From Pseudoduganella armeniaca (GTDB taxonomy: Bacteria > Pseudomonadota > Gammaproteobacteria > Burkholderiales > Burkholderiaceae_D): a DNA stretch of 64,000 nt. The DNA lies in the NCBI RefSeq assembly GCF_003028855.1, contig NZ_CP028324.1, positions 3,534,001-3,598,000 on the forward strand. Direction: 5' to 3'. Positions 1 to 7,160 of this stretch are shown here, piece by piece; the stretch's first letter is position 1, and every line of letters starts with the position of its first letter. The position numbers and the translations under genes were made by a program. The notes under the pieces are model-generated. The model worked only from the letters and a program-made list of their open reading frames with translations. It searched no databases and was not told the origin of the DNA.

Positions 1-39
1 GGCGCCGGCCGCGATCATCAGCAGTTTGGTTTGATCCAT
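1..39 (-). CDS. 5' end of a further prophage gene (partial)
   Basis: An ATG on the minus strand at 39 opens a reading frame that runs off the left edge after 13 codons (begins MDQTKLLMIAAGA). It starts 7 bases after the stop of the preceding small membrane protein, in the same direction and with the close spacing of the rest of the prophage operon. The hydrophobic start suggests another small membrane-associated virion protein. Nothing more can be said from this fragment. Confidence 0.45.
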   Translation of the reverse strand, partial: MDQTKLLMIAAGA

Positions 40-46
40 GCCGCAC

Positions 47-400
47 CTACGCCATGTTCTCGTACCACGGCGTGTCCCCGACCTCGCCGACACCGGGCAA
101 TGCCCAGTCCGTGGACGAGCCGGAGCCGTTGTCGCTTACGTCGTAATAGTTCGTGCCGTTCGCGCCCGGGTTGTTCGCGGCTGTGGAGATGGGCGTAGGC
201 TTTAGCCAGGACGTAAGCACGCTGCCCAGCGCGCCGCCGAGTGCCTGACCCACGCCCGTGCCGATGTTCCCCGGCAGCGAGGACAGCTTGCCGCCCTTCT
301 GCTGCTGCGGCACGGCCGCGACCATCTGCCGACGCGTCATCATGTAGGCGCCGAACAGAAGCGCCACGGCGAGCACCGTATCGTTGTTGTCTGCACTCAT
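47..400 (-). CDS. Small prophage membrane protein, probable virion component
   Basis: The 117-residue product has one hydrophobic segment near the N-terminus (about residues 8-22, DTVLAVALLFGAYMM), then a Gln/Lys-rich linker, a Gly-rich amphipathic stretch (GTGVGQALGGALGSVL) and a polar C-terminus. The start ATG overlaps the inferred stop of the lytic transglycosylase gene (ATGA). Corticoviruses carry several small integral membrane proteins in the lipid layer beneath the capsid, and the position among morphogenesis genes fits that role. I recognise no named family, so the virion role is inference. Confidence 0.6.
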   Translation of the reverse strand: MSADNNDTVLAVALLFGAYMMTRRQMVAAVPQQQKGGKLSSLPGNIGTGVGQALGGALGSVLTSWLKPTPISTAANNPGANGTNYYDVSDNGSGSSTDWALPGVGEVGDTPWYENMA

Positions 401-956
401 GCCCAGATCCCCCTGCTTTGCTCAAGATGCTGGTGTAGTAGTCGCGCGTTTCGGCCGGCGCGGCGTCGATGCCCTTGCGCTGCACGTTGCCGATGCCCCA
501 GTTGTAGGCCGCCAGGGCTTCGGTCCAGCTGCCTGTCATGCTGTACAGCTTGGCGAGGTAGCGCGCGGCGCCAGGAATGGCCTTCTGTGGGTCCAGCGCG
601 GCCGCCTCGCTGCCAAGCCACTGGCGCGCGGTGGCTGGCATGAACTGGGCGATGCCCATGGCGCCGACGCTGGAACGGCGCGTGCCGTTGATGATCGTCA
701 GCGAGTAGCGGCTTTCCTTCCACAGCAGCCACGCCAGTATGGCGGGCGGCACGTTGTTCGCCAGGGCGCTACTCGTGATGAGTTCCGCGTATGGGGCCGA
801 TCCGGTCGGCCAGCCGTTGGTATAACTGCTCAATTGGTCTATCCCGTCAAAAATGATGTTCGATTCGTCGTCGCCGGCCGTGCCGGCTGTCTGGCGCATC
901 GTGTCGTACGCCAGCAGCAGGCCGACAGCGGCGGCGGCCAGCGTGGTGCGGTCCAT
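397..956 (-). CDS. Phage lytic transglycosylase (SLT family), frameshift near 412
   Basis: Cleaves peptidoglycan glycan strands; in a PM2-like phage it would serve cell-wall penetration at entry or release. The protein is about 186 residues. It has an N-terminal hydrophobic segment (residues 6-17), the catalytic Glu at about residue 81 (LLWKESRY), the family motif GAMGIAQFMP at 98-107 and AYNWG at about 150-154. It begins at an ATG sharing TAATG with the stop of the upstream spike gene. As read, the frame misses its stop and runs on into the next gene. Adding one base to the five-C run at about 411-415 gives an ending in ..KAGGIWA and a TGA at 397 that overlaps the next ATG. The break is therefore probably a base-call error. 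The family assignment is secure. Confidence 0.88.
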
Positions 957-2137
957 TACAGGACCGTGTACAGCACGTTCACCGTCCCGGTGGTGCCATT
1001 CGCGGACTGCATCCACACGCCTTTACCAGCTGGAACCTTGCGGCGTGTCGTGTCCATCAGCGGAGCATTCGAGGACAGCACGTCGCCGTCGTAGTAGCCC
1101 TGCGGCATGGATGCCTTGGCGCACAGAACGTACGTTTGCGTGGCCATGACCTGTTCCAAGATGACGCCGTTGACGTTCTCGGCAGCAGTAAGCACCGCAA
1201 TCCACGTTCCGTTGACGGGCATGTTGATGTTCGATTTCGCGTTTGTGTAGGCCATGATCGGGGCGCTTTGCTGTATCAGTTGATTGGGGTCCAGGGACAC
1301 GGGCACGCGTGCGCTTGTGTCGTTCATCACGGTAATGGGCACGCGCGAATTCGTGTCGTTCGCCACGGTCACGACGTTGGCGAAGGTGGCGTCCAGCTTC
1401 ACGGAGTTTTTCGTGTTGGCGTCATCGAAGTCACCTTGCCCGATGATCAGCCAGCCTTCCAGCGGCTCCGCGCCATACGGACGGATCGTCCAGTTCGTGG
1501 TGCGCTCTGGCGTGCGGTAACGCTGGCCTGGGCGCAGCACGATTTCGCCGCCCGTGTCGGGCTTGACGCGGATACGTCCCTCGCCAGGGCCGTACGCCAC
1601 GCCCGCGCCCGCCGAAGGGATGTATGGCCCCATGTTCGGCCCCTTCTCCACCATTGCGCCGAACACGAAGATGTCGCGGCCGAATGCGCTGGCGCCGATC
1701 TGGAACGCCAGATTGGCGGAGGATGCGCGATAGGTGATGCTGAAGCGCCGCCAGTCCGTTGTCACGTCGCACGCCAGCTTGCTGACGACCGTATCGACCA
1801 TGTACAGATCGACGGTGCCCGGCGTGGTCGTGCGCATCCACACGCTGGCGGTGTACTCCTGGCCCGACTCGACCGGGATCGCGCTTTGGCGCATCCACCA
1901 CGCAGCCGCGGTGCCGGTGATCTTGTCGGCGAAGGCCGTGCCATCAGGCGCCGCGCCCACGTTGGCGGCGGCGGTCACGTTCGTTTTCTGCCATGCGGCT
2001 GCATCGAACTGTTCCGAGTAGCCCAGCAGGTTCGCGCGCGGCGACGCCTCGGCCGACTCGTACACGAACAGATCGCCCTGCGACGGGATCGTGATCGACG
2101 GCACCGCCGCCGAGAGTTTGAATGGGTAGCTTTCCAC
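956..2137 (-). CDS. Prophage spike/fibre protein with carbohydrate-binding-like domain
   Basis: The 393-residue protein shows a jelly-roll carbohydrate-binding-like region at about residues 37-175 (NLLGYSEQFDAAAWQK through the DWRRFSITYRASS segment to FVFGAMVEKG). This fold is frequent in phage head fibres and receptor-binding proteins. After a Gly/Pro-rich linker the rest is beta-rich, with Asn/Asp-Thr repeats (VTVANDTNSRVPITVMNDTSARVPVS). There is no signal peptide. In corticovirus PM2 the vertex spike P1 is of comparable size (about 335 residues, from memory). It lies in the structural module, next to the lysin gene. The receptor-binding role is inference from domain type and position; no catalytic motif is seen. 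Confidence 0.65.
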   Translation of the reverse strand: MESYPFKLSAAVPSITIPSQGDLFVYESAEASPRANLLGYSEQFDAAAWQKTNVTAAANVGAAPDGTAFADKITGTAAAWWMRQSAIPVESGQEYTASVWMRTTTPGTVDLYMVDTVVSKLACDVTTDWRRFSITYRASSANLAFQIGASAFGRDIFVFGAMVEKGPNMGPYIPSAGAGVAYGPGEGRIRVKPDTGGEIVLRPGQRYRTPERTTNWTIRPYGAEPLEGWLIIGQGDFDDANTKNSVKLDATFANVVTVANDTNSRVPITVMNDTSARVPVSLDPNQLIQQSAPIMAYTNAKSNINMPVNGTWIAVLTAAENVNGVILEQVMATQTYVLCAKASMPQGYYDGDVLSSNAPLMDTTRRKVPAGKGVWMQSANGTTGTVNVLYTVL

Positions 2138-2138
2138 T

Positions 2139-2807
2139 TCAGTCCTTCAATGCGAACGCCAGACCGACGACAGCCACCGTAGCCACGGCCGCAATCTGGA
2201 GCGTCTTGTTGGTGCCGCCGTCCTTGGCTTCAGCGAATGCGGCATTTGATTTGCTGATGGTGTCCTTGGCGAAACCGAGCACGTCGGTGTACTTCTGCGC
2301 ATCGGCCGCACTGGACGAGGACGCGAAAGCGAACGCCTTGTCGATCACGGCAAGGTTGTCCTTGCTCTGCACAGCCAGACCCTTGATGCCGTCCTCAACG
2401 ATCTTGCCGGACAGGTCCAGCGCGGCGGCGGAGGTCTTGCCCATGCCGTCCAGCGCCTTCGACACGGAGCCAAAATCCGTGCTGGTGTAGGTCGTGTTGT
2501 TGACCGTGCTGCGGTTGGACGAGTCGTTGAGATTCGTGCTCCGGTTGGACATGTCGCTGAAGTTGGTGCTTCGGTTCGACGTGTCCGTGAACGACGTGTT
2601 GTTGACGACGGACTTGTCAACGAGGTTGCTGTTACCGTTCAGGCCGACAGCGTTATCGCCGCCTTGCATGGACTTGTCGACCATCATCGTGCTGGTCGTC
2701 GTGGTCGTCGCCGTGGACGTGTTGGCTTGGCTACTGCCACCCTTCCCGCCCAGGTTGTACAAGCGCCCGTGGTAGCGGGCCTTGCGTTTGTAGAGGTCGA
2801 TATTCAC
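2139..2807 (-). CDS. Prophage Ser/Thr/Asn-repeat protein with C-terminal membrane anchor
   Basis: Starts at a GTG that overlaps the preceding stop (GTGA) and gives a 222-residue product. The N-terminus is basic (NIDLYKRKARYHGRLYNLGG). A low-complexity Thr/Ser run follows, then three near-copies of an SNRST unit (about residues 82-107) inside an Asn/Thr/Ser-rich region. A more regular alpha-helical segment comes next, and a hydrophobic C-terminal anchor (LQIAAVATVAVVGLAFAL) ends the protein. The layout suits a virion protein held in the internal membrane with an extended repetitive stalk. No known family is recognised. The short repeats are visible in the DNA at about 2490-2600. Confidence 0.6.
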   Translation of the reverse strand: MNIDLYKRKARYHGRLYNLGGKGGSSQANTSTATTTTTSTMMVDKSMQGGDNAVGLNGNSNLVDKSVVNNTSFTDTSNRSTNFSDMSNRSTNLNDSSNRSTVNNTTYTSTDFGSVSKALDGMGKTSAAALDLSGKIVEDGIKGLAVQSKDNLAVIDKAFAFASSSSAADAQKYTDVLGFAKDTISKSNAAFAEAKDGGTNKTLQIAAVATVAVVGLAFALKD

Positions 2808-3178
2808 AGTTCTTTTCTCATGATGGTGGCCGCTACGCGGTAGCCGTGCCGTTCTGCCTTTTTCACCAGCCCGCGCCGGGCGGTCTGAAATGCGATCGTC
2901 TTGAACCTTCCCGCCGCGTGCTGCCGCAGGTGGTCGGCCATCAGGGCCACGAGGTCCGCTTGCGCTCTGCCCGCAGCCACCGACACCCACAGCTCCGCGC
3001 CGTACGCCTCGGTGACGAGCGCGCCAGTGATGGCGCCCTCCTCCACGATCTTCCAGCACTGGCCGGCGTCGATCAGCGCATCAACGTCGTGCCGGCCGTC
3101 CGGGTCGGTCTTGGCGGACTGCGCGCCGCGCAGCATGGCGCGCACCTCGTCGGCTACCGCTGGCGTAACAGAAGCCAT
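2804..3178 (-). CDS. Small prophage protein resembling a GNAT acyltransferase
   Basis: The 124-residue product includes a segment that reads like a minimal GNAT fold: a beta-rich stretch (GALVTEAYGAELWVSVAAG), a helical ADLVALMADHLRQHAAG, then FKTIAFQTARRGLVKKAERHGYRV, which resembles the acyl-CoA-binding end of GNAT proteins with their typical G-[YF] turn. It starts at an ATG at 3178, overlaps the upstream gene by 25 bases, and its stop overlaps the GTG of the next gene. It sits inside the structural module, which is unexpected for an enzyme. GNAT-like proteins do occur in phages, but function and substrate are unknown, and the family call itself is tentative. Confidence 0.5.
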   Translation of the reverse strand: MASVTPAVADEVRAMLRGAQSAKTDPDGRHDVDALIDAGQCWKIVEEGAITGALVTEAYGAELWVSVAAGRAQADLVALMADHLRQHAAGRFKTIAFQTARRGLVKKAERHGYRVAATIMRKEL

Positions 3179-3420
3179 GCGGCCGCCCCGATCAGAATCC
3201 ACTTCATATCGATGCCGCCGAACGAGCTGCCGCCCGCCGACGGGTTCGCCGTCGCGGCGGCGCTCTGTGAGCTGCCGGTGGTGTGGTTCTGGTAGTTCTT
3301 GACCTGATTCCACGGGATGGAGACGTTGATGGGCGTCCCCACCTGCGAATTGGCGTCCACCGGGCCGGCCGCGCCGCCGGCTCCGCCACTCAGGTGCAGG
3401 GGTGGCAAGGTGAACGACAT
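3154..3420 (-). CDS. Small prophage membrane protein
   Basis: The 88-residue protein has a Gly/Ala-rich N-terminal half, a polar middle (Asn/Gln/Ser), and a C-terminal transmembrane helix (about residues 72-85, MKWILIGAAAWLLL) ending in RQR. The gene begins in a TAATG overlap with the stop of its upstream neighbour. Tail-anchored proteins of this size next to the major capsid gene are typical of membrane-containing tailless phages; the virion role is inferred. No family is recognised. Confidence 0.6.
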   Translation of the reverse strand: MSFTLPPLHLSGGAGGAAGPVDANSQVGTPINVSIPWNQVKNYQNHTTGSSQSAAATANPSAGGSSFGGIDMKWILIGAAAWLLLRQR

Positions 3421-3728
3421 TACGCGCCCGCCTTATCAGCCAGCAGGAAGTACAGGACCGCGCCAACCATCAGAAGCTTTAGACCGCTGCCGGCCTGCGG
3501 CGCCGTCTGGTATTGCACGGGCGGCTGCAACTGGCCGCTGGCGTACGCGCCGCCAATGGTCATGTAGATCGCGTTGGCGGCGGCATTCTTGATGCCGTTC
3601 GTCAGCAGGACGCCGAAGTCGTTGGCATCGGCCGCGCTGGCGTTGAGCATCGTGGCGGGGATGGCACTGTAGTTGTTATCAGCACCAAACACGCCGTCGT
3701 ACGCCGTCATGTTCACAGGGGTAGACAT
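3420..3728 (-). CDS. Small prophage membrane protein next to the capsid gene
   Basis: The 102-residue protein has a polar Ala/Asn-rich N-terminal two-thirds and a C-terminal hydrophobic helix (about residues 82-97, GLKLLMVGAVLYFLLA). It lies 12 bases downstream of the major capsid gene and overlaps the next gene by TAATG, so it is almost certainly co-translated with it. In PM2 the gene next to the capsid protein encodes an abundant membrane protein that organises the vesicle, so this is a reasonable counterpart by position. The sequence itself is not recognisable to me. Confidence 0.6.
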   Translation of the reverse strand: MSTPVNMTAYDGVFGADNNYSAIPATMLNASAADANDFGVLLTNGIKNAAANAIYMTIGGAYASGQLQPPVQYQTAPQAGSGLKLLMVGAVLYFLLADKAGA

Positions 3729-3740
3729 GGGCGCCCCCTG

Positions 3741-4592
3741 TTACAGGTTCTCGGCAGCGTCCAGCACTTCCGCGATCATCGTCAGGCTTGCGCCGGTTGG
3801 GTCCGTCAGGAACACGTTGATCTCGAAGGCGTCGTACACGTACGCACCGCCATTGATCTGACGTGCCGTCGTGACCTGCGCATCGTGATTGTTATCGACG
3901 ATGAAGTCCACGACGTACAGGCCGGGCTGAGGAACCTTCTTGAAGTGGTTTTGAATGAAGCGATTGTCTTGGCAGAACTCGTCGTGACACAGCATCGAAT
4001 TCTTTTTGCATTCCATGCGCGACACGTTGCCGTTAGTCGTACCAGTCCAGCCGGTTCCGCTATAGAACACGTACAAGCGCTTCAGGATCGCGCCTTTGAA
4101 CTGAAGGGGCAGCGTGAACTTACCCGACGAGTTGAAGGCGGCGGTGAACGGGACGTACTTCAGCACGATAGGGTTGCCCTGCGCCTGCTCGTACCAGCCG
4201 ACGACGTCAATCTTCGGCGCCACGGCGGTGCCGTTGATCTTCAGTTCGACGGTGACGATGCCGGTTTTCAGGAGTGCATACAGGTCCAGGCCGCCTACTT
4301 CCTTGATTGGGAACACGGCCTGATCGCGTTCCGCGAAATCGAGGAACAGGTAACGCGTGTTGTCGGCAGCATTCTTGTAATTGTTGATGGCCTGGATCTG
4401 CGCATAGGTCAGGTCCCACAGCACGCGAGAGCCGACCTTGACTTTGATCGTGTCGATCTTGGTCTTGTCGAACGTGGTGCCGGTCAGGACGAACTGCAGG
4501 CCGATCAGGGTCAGGTTTTCAGTCGGGACGGTCAGGATTGCGGTCTGGCCCGGCGCGATGTTCAGGGGTTGCGGCAACGGTTTGTTGATCAT
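3741..4592 (-). CDS. Major capsid protein, PM2 P2-like double jelly-roll
   Basis: The 283-residue product resembles the corticovirus PM2 major capsid protein P2 (269 residues) in length and segment order. The N-terminus has an APGQTAILTVP strand, then a strand of the form GLQFVLTG, then KIDTIKVKVGSRVLWDLTYA and a short helix (IQAINNYKN). This matches P2's run of strand, KNVRVELDGRLL-type strand and NDL helix. The second half is again beta-rich (LYVVDFIVD, FEINVFLTDPTG, LTMIAEVLD), consistent with two stacked jelly rolls. Four Cys lie within about 30 residues (SRMECKKNSMLCHDEFCQD plus neighbours), which is unusual for the family. The family call rests on pattern similarity from memory; a structure prediction would settle it. 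Confidence 0.78.
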   Translation of the reverse strand: MINKPLPQPLNIAPGQTAILTVPTENLTLIGLQFVLTGTTFDKTKIDTIKVKVGSRVLWDLTYAQIQAINNYKNAADNTRYLFLDFAERDQAVFPIKEVGGLDLYALLKTGIVTVELKINGTAVAPKIDVVGWYEQAQGNPIVLKYVPFTAAFNSSGKFTLPLQFKGAILKRLYVFYSGTGWTGTTNGNVSRMECKKNSMLCHDEFCQDNRFIQNHFKKVPQPGLYVVDFIVDNNHDAQVTTARQINGGAYVYDAFEINVFLTDPTGASLTMIAEVLDAAENL

Positions 4593-4598
4593 GCTTTT

Positions 4599-4715
4599 TT
4601 ATTCTCCGGAGAGTGCGGAATAGACCAGCCGGCGTGTTGGCTGGAACTGGTTCAGGACATACATCACGGCCAGGACCGTGATCGTGGTTTTCAGGGCGGA
4701 TTTCAGGTCTGCCAT
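4599..4715 (-). CDS. Tiny prophage membrane protein (38 aa)
   Basis: Reads MADLKSALKTTITVLAVMYV then LNQFQPTRRLVYSALSGE. It has one hydrophobic helix (about residues 10-22) flanked by charged residues. It lies between the capsid gene (7 bases) and another tiny membrane protein (7 bases), in the operon direction. A visible SD-like GGAG precedes the capsid ATG and overlaps its 3' end. Sizes like this match the small PM2 membrane proteins. Coding status is inferred from spacing, start/stop context and the membrane-helix pattern shared with two neighbours. Confidence 0.55.
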   Translation of the reverse strand: MADLKSALKTTITVLAVMYVLNQFQPTRRLVYSALSGE

Positions 4716-4721
4716 GGCGGC

Positions 4722-4832
4722 TTACTTGGGCAGGTAGGCGCCGACGACCGGGATGGTCACGCTGTTGTTGACGAGCTTCGCGATGGCGTAGACAGCCAGG
4801 ATGAATGCCGCGTCTTTGATCATGCCTTTCAT
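4722..4832 (-). CDS. Tiny prophage membrane protein (36 aa)
   Basis: Reads MKGMIKDAAFILAVYAIAKL then VNNSVTIPVVGAYLPK. A basic N-terminus is followed by one hydrophobic helix at about residues 8-20. It is the middle one of three consecutive very short ORFs between the packaging ATPase and capsid genes. Each has a positively charged start and a single membrane helix, the layout expected for inner-membrane components of a corticovirus-like virion. No homologue is recognised. Confidence 0.55.
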   Translation of the reverse strand: MKGMIKDAAFILAVYAIAKLVNNSVTIPVVGAYLPK

Positions 4833-4854
4833 GGGGGTGTTCCTTCAGTGGTGG

Positions 4855-4989
4855 TTAGAGTTCGTATTCCTTGACCAGCTTTTTGAGCTTCGGCACCTTC
4901 GCGACCACGTAGGCCACGACGATGACCGCGAACGCGGTAGCCAAAACTTCCTGGCTGATCTTGTCGAGGGATGGGAGATATTTCTTCAT
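4855..4989 (-). CDS. Tiny prophage membrane protein (44 aa)
   Basis: Reads MKKYLPSLDKISQEVLATAF then AVIVVAYVVAKVPKLKKLVK and EYEL. It has one membrane helix (about residues 15-31) and a basic C-terminal flank. Upstream, 4990-5071 is an 82-base spacer separating it from the ATPase gene. That spacer holds a GC-rich stretch of alternating TACGC/GCGTA units but no obvious promoter. The virion membrane role is inferred from size, topology and place in the cluster. Confidence 0.55.
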   Translation of the reverse strand: MKKYLPSLDKISQEVLATAFAVIVVAYVVAKVPKLKKLVKEYEL

Positions 4990-5071
4990 CAGGGTTCCCA
5001 GCCTATCGACGCCGGCCCCGGAAATACAGGCTTCGCGCCGTGCCTACGCATACGCGTACGCCTAGGCAGGG

Positions 5072-5782
5072 CTAGGCCGCCCTTTTCCTACCCGTGCGTG
5101 CCGCTTCCACCACGATTTCGCCGGTCCGGTCCACCTGCGTACGCGTCAGCTTCCCCGTCCAGGCGACGGTGCCGCGATAAATCTGACGCGACTCCCTCTC
5201 CCATTCGAGGAAATGCATGTCCTTCAGATCGCGGATCAGGTCGGGATGCACGTCCATGCGCTGGGCGACCGCCTTTCGGTGCGGCTCCTCCGCGAGGTAG
5301 CCGACGTGGATCAGCGTGCAGTTGCTCAAGAAGGCCTTGTCAATCTGCGCCGGGTACTGGCTGACGCCGATCACATGCACGCCCTCATGGCGGCCAGAGT
5401 TGCACATGCGCTTCCACAGCGGCGGCGCCCAGCTCGGCGTGGTGAAGTTCGACAGCTCCTCCGGGAGAAACACGCAATTGCGCGCCAAGTAGGCGAGCTG
5501 GCACGCCAGGGCGAACACCTTTTGGAAGTGGTCTTGCGTTGAGGATTTGGGGAACACGTAGCGCACCCGGAAGTCGCCGTCCGGGCCGGCCTTCGCCACC
5601 ATGCGTGCCATGTCTTGCGCGCTGGTGAACGGGCTGGCGAAGTCGCCGTATTCGTCCTGGGGGTCGAGAATGATGATTCTGCGCGGTTTGAGGCGTTTTA
5701 ATTCTCGCTTGACCCATACCCCCTTGCCGGTGCCCGATTGGCCCATGACGCCCCAAATACAGGCCTTCTTATCGACCGCCAT
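5072..5782 (-). CDS. Genome packaging ATPase (PM2 P9 / A32-type, FtsK-HerA clade)
   Basis: Powers translocation of phage DNA into the preformed, membrane-lined capsid. From the ATG at 5782 the protein is 236 residues (a GTG two codons earlier is possible). The Walker A motif is GQSGTGKG at residues 14-21. The Walker B-like strand is CVFLPEE at about 103-109, and VIGVSQYP at 138-144 fits the sensor/Q position. A KPRRIIILDPQDEYGDF segment after Walker A is like that of FtsK/HerA packaging enzymes. Length and motif order fit the compact P9 protein of PM2. Together with the capsid protein it defines the PRD1/PM2 lineage. A Zot-like ATPase of filamentous phage was considered; the lack of a Zot-type C-terminal membrane segment argues against it. 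Confidence 0.82.
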   Translation of the reverse strand: MAVDKKACIWGVMGQSGTGKGVWVKRELKRLKPRRIIILDPQDEYGDFASPFTSAQDMARMVAKAGPDGDFRVRYVFPKSSTQDHFQKVFALACQLAYLARNCVFLPEELSNFTTPSWAPPLWKRMCNSGRHEGVHVIGVSQYPAQIDKAFLSNCTLIHVGYLAEEPHRKAVAQRMDVHPDLIRDLKDMHFLEWERESRQIYRGTVAWTGKLTRTQVDRTGEIVVEAARTGRKRAA

Positions 5783-6215
5783 CGCCACCGCCGTTAATCA
5801 CTGGCTTGCCGTTCAGCGTTTCGCCCTCCGGCTCCGCCTGGGCGGCGGCGAGCTGGCGCGACTTGTAGGCCATGAACGCGGGCATAGCGAACGCCACGGA
5901 CGCAAGGCCAAGGCTGATTTCCGGCGAACTGCTCATGCCGTTCCAGCCGCGTTTCTCCGCCACGGCGGCGATTTTCGTCGCCAGCATGTGCTGGGCGTCC
6001 GGCGTGTAGGCGGCGGCCGCCTCCGGTAGCGTGAGCGTGACGACCATCGTCAGCAGTTCGGGGATGAACATCCATTCGGCGGCCGGGTCCATGGCCGGCG
6101 CGGCCATGACGGCGCCGGCCGGCTCCAGGCCTGCGGCCTCCTCCAGCTCGGCGGCGGCGCCCGCGTCGATGGCGGCGCCCTGGCGCACCAGCAGTTCGGC
6201 TTCTTCCGGCGTCAT
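5769..6215 (-). CDS. Prophage protein of unknown function, hydrophobic segments
   Basis: The 148-residue protein has an acidic, Ala/Glu-rich N-terminus (residues 1-45), a moderately hydrophobic stretch around residues 48-65 (EWMFIPELLTMVVTLTLP), and a second around 100-118 (ISLGLASVAFAMPAFMAY), then a Gly-rich tail. It starts in an ATGA overlap with the zinc-ribbon gene upstream and overlaps the ATPase start by 14 bases, so it is translationally coupled to both. A possible assembly or membrane factor for packaging; no family recognised. Confidence 0.6.
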   Translation of the reverse strand: MTPEEAELLVRQGAAIDAGAAAELEEAAGLEPAGAVMAAPAMDPAAEWMFIPELLTMVVTLTLPEAAAAYTPDAQHMLATKIAAVAEKRGWNGMSSSPEISLGLASVAFAMPAFMAYKSRQLAAAQAEPEGETLNGKPVINGGGDGGR

Positions 6216-6529
6216 GCGCGGCTCCCGAAGCCAAAGCGGCGGGCCGGCGCGGGCGGCGGCGTAGGCGCGGCAGGGGCCGGCGCAGGAGGTTCCACGTGGC
6301 TAGGCGTAGGGGTAGGCGGGGCCGCTGGGGCGTCCAGGGCTTCGGGGCGGGTGCGTTTCAGCAGGTGTTCGGCCTGCTCCTGGGTTTTGGTGTGGAGCTG
6401 ACAGCCACAGCCCCGGCAATGCACGTAGGGGTGCGCCGTGGTGGCCTTGTCGGTCTTGATCTTGACGTGGGCGGCTTCGTGGCCGCACGAGATTGGGCAC
6501 GCGATGCGCCCGAGGATTTTGCTTGCCAT
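6212..6529 (-). CDS. Prophage zinc-ribbon protein with Pro-rich tail
   Basis: The 105-residue protein opens with CPISCGHEAAH and continues to YVHCRGCGCQLH. The paired CxxxC and CxxC-x-C arrangement plus His suggests a structural zinc ribbon at residues 11-45. The remaining half is a proline/alanine-rich tail (repeated P-A-P-T units). Similar small zinc-ribbon proteins sit near replication genes of rolling-circle phages and plasmids, where a nucleic-acid-binding role is usually assumed. It overlaps the next gene by ATGA. The role in this phage is unknown. Confidence 0.65.
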   Translation of the reverse strand: MASKILGRIACPISCGHEAAHVKIKTDKATTAHPYVHCRGCGCQLHTKTQEQAEHLLKRTRPEALDAPAAPPTPTPSHVEPPAPAPAAPTPPPAPARRFGFGSRA

Positions 6530-6548
6530 GTTGAGGGGTCCTGTTCAC

Positions 6549-6601
6549 GGCGCCCCGGTAAGGGCGCCGCTATCGGTGGCGCGCCGGGCTTGTGGCCCGG
6601 C
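6549..6601 (-). other. Two adjacent perfect hairpins between replication and packaging modules
   Basis: In the 87-base gap between the zinc-ribbon gene and the next upstream ORF lie two GC hairpins. GGCGCCC (6549-6555) pairs with GGGCGCC (6562-6568), and GCCGGGC (6583-6589) pairs with GCCCGGC (6595-6601), with 5-6 base loops. Neither is followed by a T-run on the minus strand, so a simple intrinsic terminator is unlikely. RNA processing, attenuation between early and late genes, or a DNA-structure signal for replication are all possible. Confidence 0.45.
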
Positions 6602-6616
6602 CCTGCCGGTTGATGA

Positions 6617-6991
6617 TTACTCCGCCGAGGCGGCAGGTGCTTCGGGTGATGCCGGCGCCGGCAGCGCGTGGACGATGACGCCCAGGGCATCCTCGATACC
6701 GTCGAACTTGCCGGCGAAGTCGCCCAACGTCGTCCGCACGGCGTCCAGCTGGGCGCGCAGGTCGGCCACAGGCGCCGACAGGTCCGGCGGGGCCGGTGGT
6801 GGTGGCGGTGGCGCGGCCGGGTCCGGGTCTTCGGGGTAGACGATGGCCGCGTTGATCTGCTGTTGCAGATCGCGGAAGTCGGCGTCCTGCGTGTTGAACG
6901 TGCCGTACACGTCGGCCTTCCGCTTGAACGCGGCGCCGATGCTGGCCAGCGTCGCGGCCATCACGGCGTATTTGGTGCCTTGGGTGCTCAT
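6617..6991 (-). CDS. Prophage protein of unknown function with Pro-rich linker
   Basis: The 124-residue protein has an N-terminal helical region (about 1-48), a linker with a run of six prolines (residues 58-70), and a C-terminal amphipathic helix with heptad-like spacing (VADLRAQLDAVRTTLGDF). It ends in an Ala/Pro/Glu tail. It lies two bases downstream of the next short coiled-coil gene. The coiled-coil potential suggests an oligomer or scaffold, but no family is recognised. The 6530-6616 gap downstream carries two hairpins. Confidence 0.55.
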   Translation of the reverse strand: MSTQGTKYAVMAATLASIGAAFKRKADVYGTFNTQDADFRDLQQQINAAIVYPEDPDPAAPPPPPPAPPDLSAPVADLRAQLDAVRTTLGDFAGKFDGIEDALGVIVHALPAPASPEAPAASAE

Positions 6992-6993
6992 TG

Positions 6994-7158
6994 TTACTCT
7001 TTCGTTTCGATTTTGGACCGCAGTTGTTGCACGTCGGCGCGGAGGCGGTCTATCTCCTCGCTCTGCTCCAGCAGCACGGCCCGAAGATCGTCCGGGAAGT
7101 ACGCTTTCACCATGACGCCCAGCTTGGATAAAGCCGCGCTCATTCGTTTATGGAACAT
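6994..7158 (-). CDS. Short prophage coiled-coil protein (54 aa)
   Basis: From the ATG at 7158 the product is 54 residues, mostly one helix with heptad spacing (DLRAVLLEQSEEIDRLRADV). A strong AAAGGAGG lies just before an earlier ATG at 7164, and the 7158 ATG sits 8 bases after it, so I prefer the latter. The start is inside the stop region of the replication gene, indicating coupling. The function is unknown; the acidic coiled coil hints at a dimer partner for Rep or the next protein. Confidence 0.5.
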   Translation of the reverse strand: MFHKRMSAALSKLGVMVKAYFPDDLRAVLLEQSEEIDRLRADVQQLRSKIETKE

Positions 7159-7160
7159 TG

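Noticed and set aside
5072..5782. ATPase as Zot of a filamentous phage
   Set aside because: No inovirus coat, pIII or pVI-like gene; a P2-like capsid and the short P9-like length fit PM2 better.
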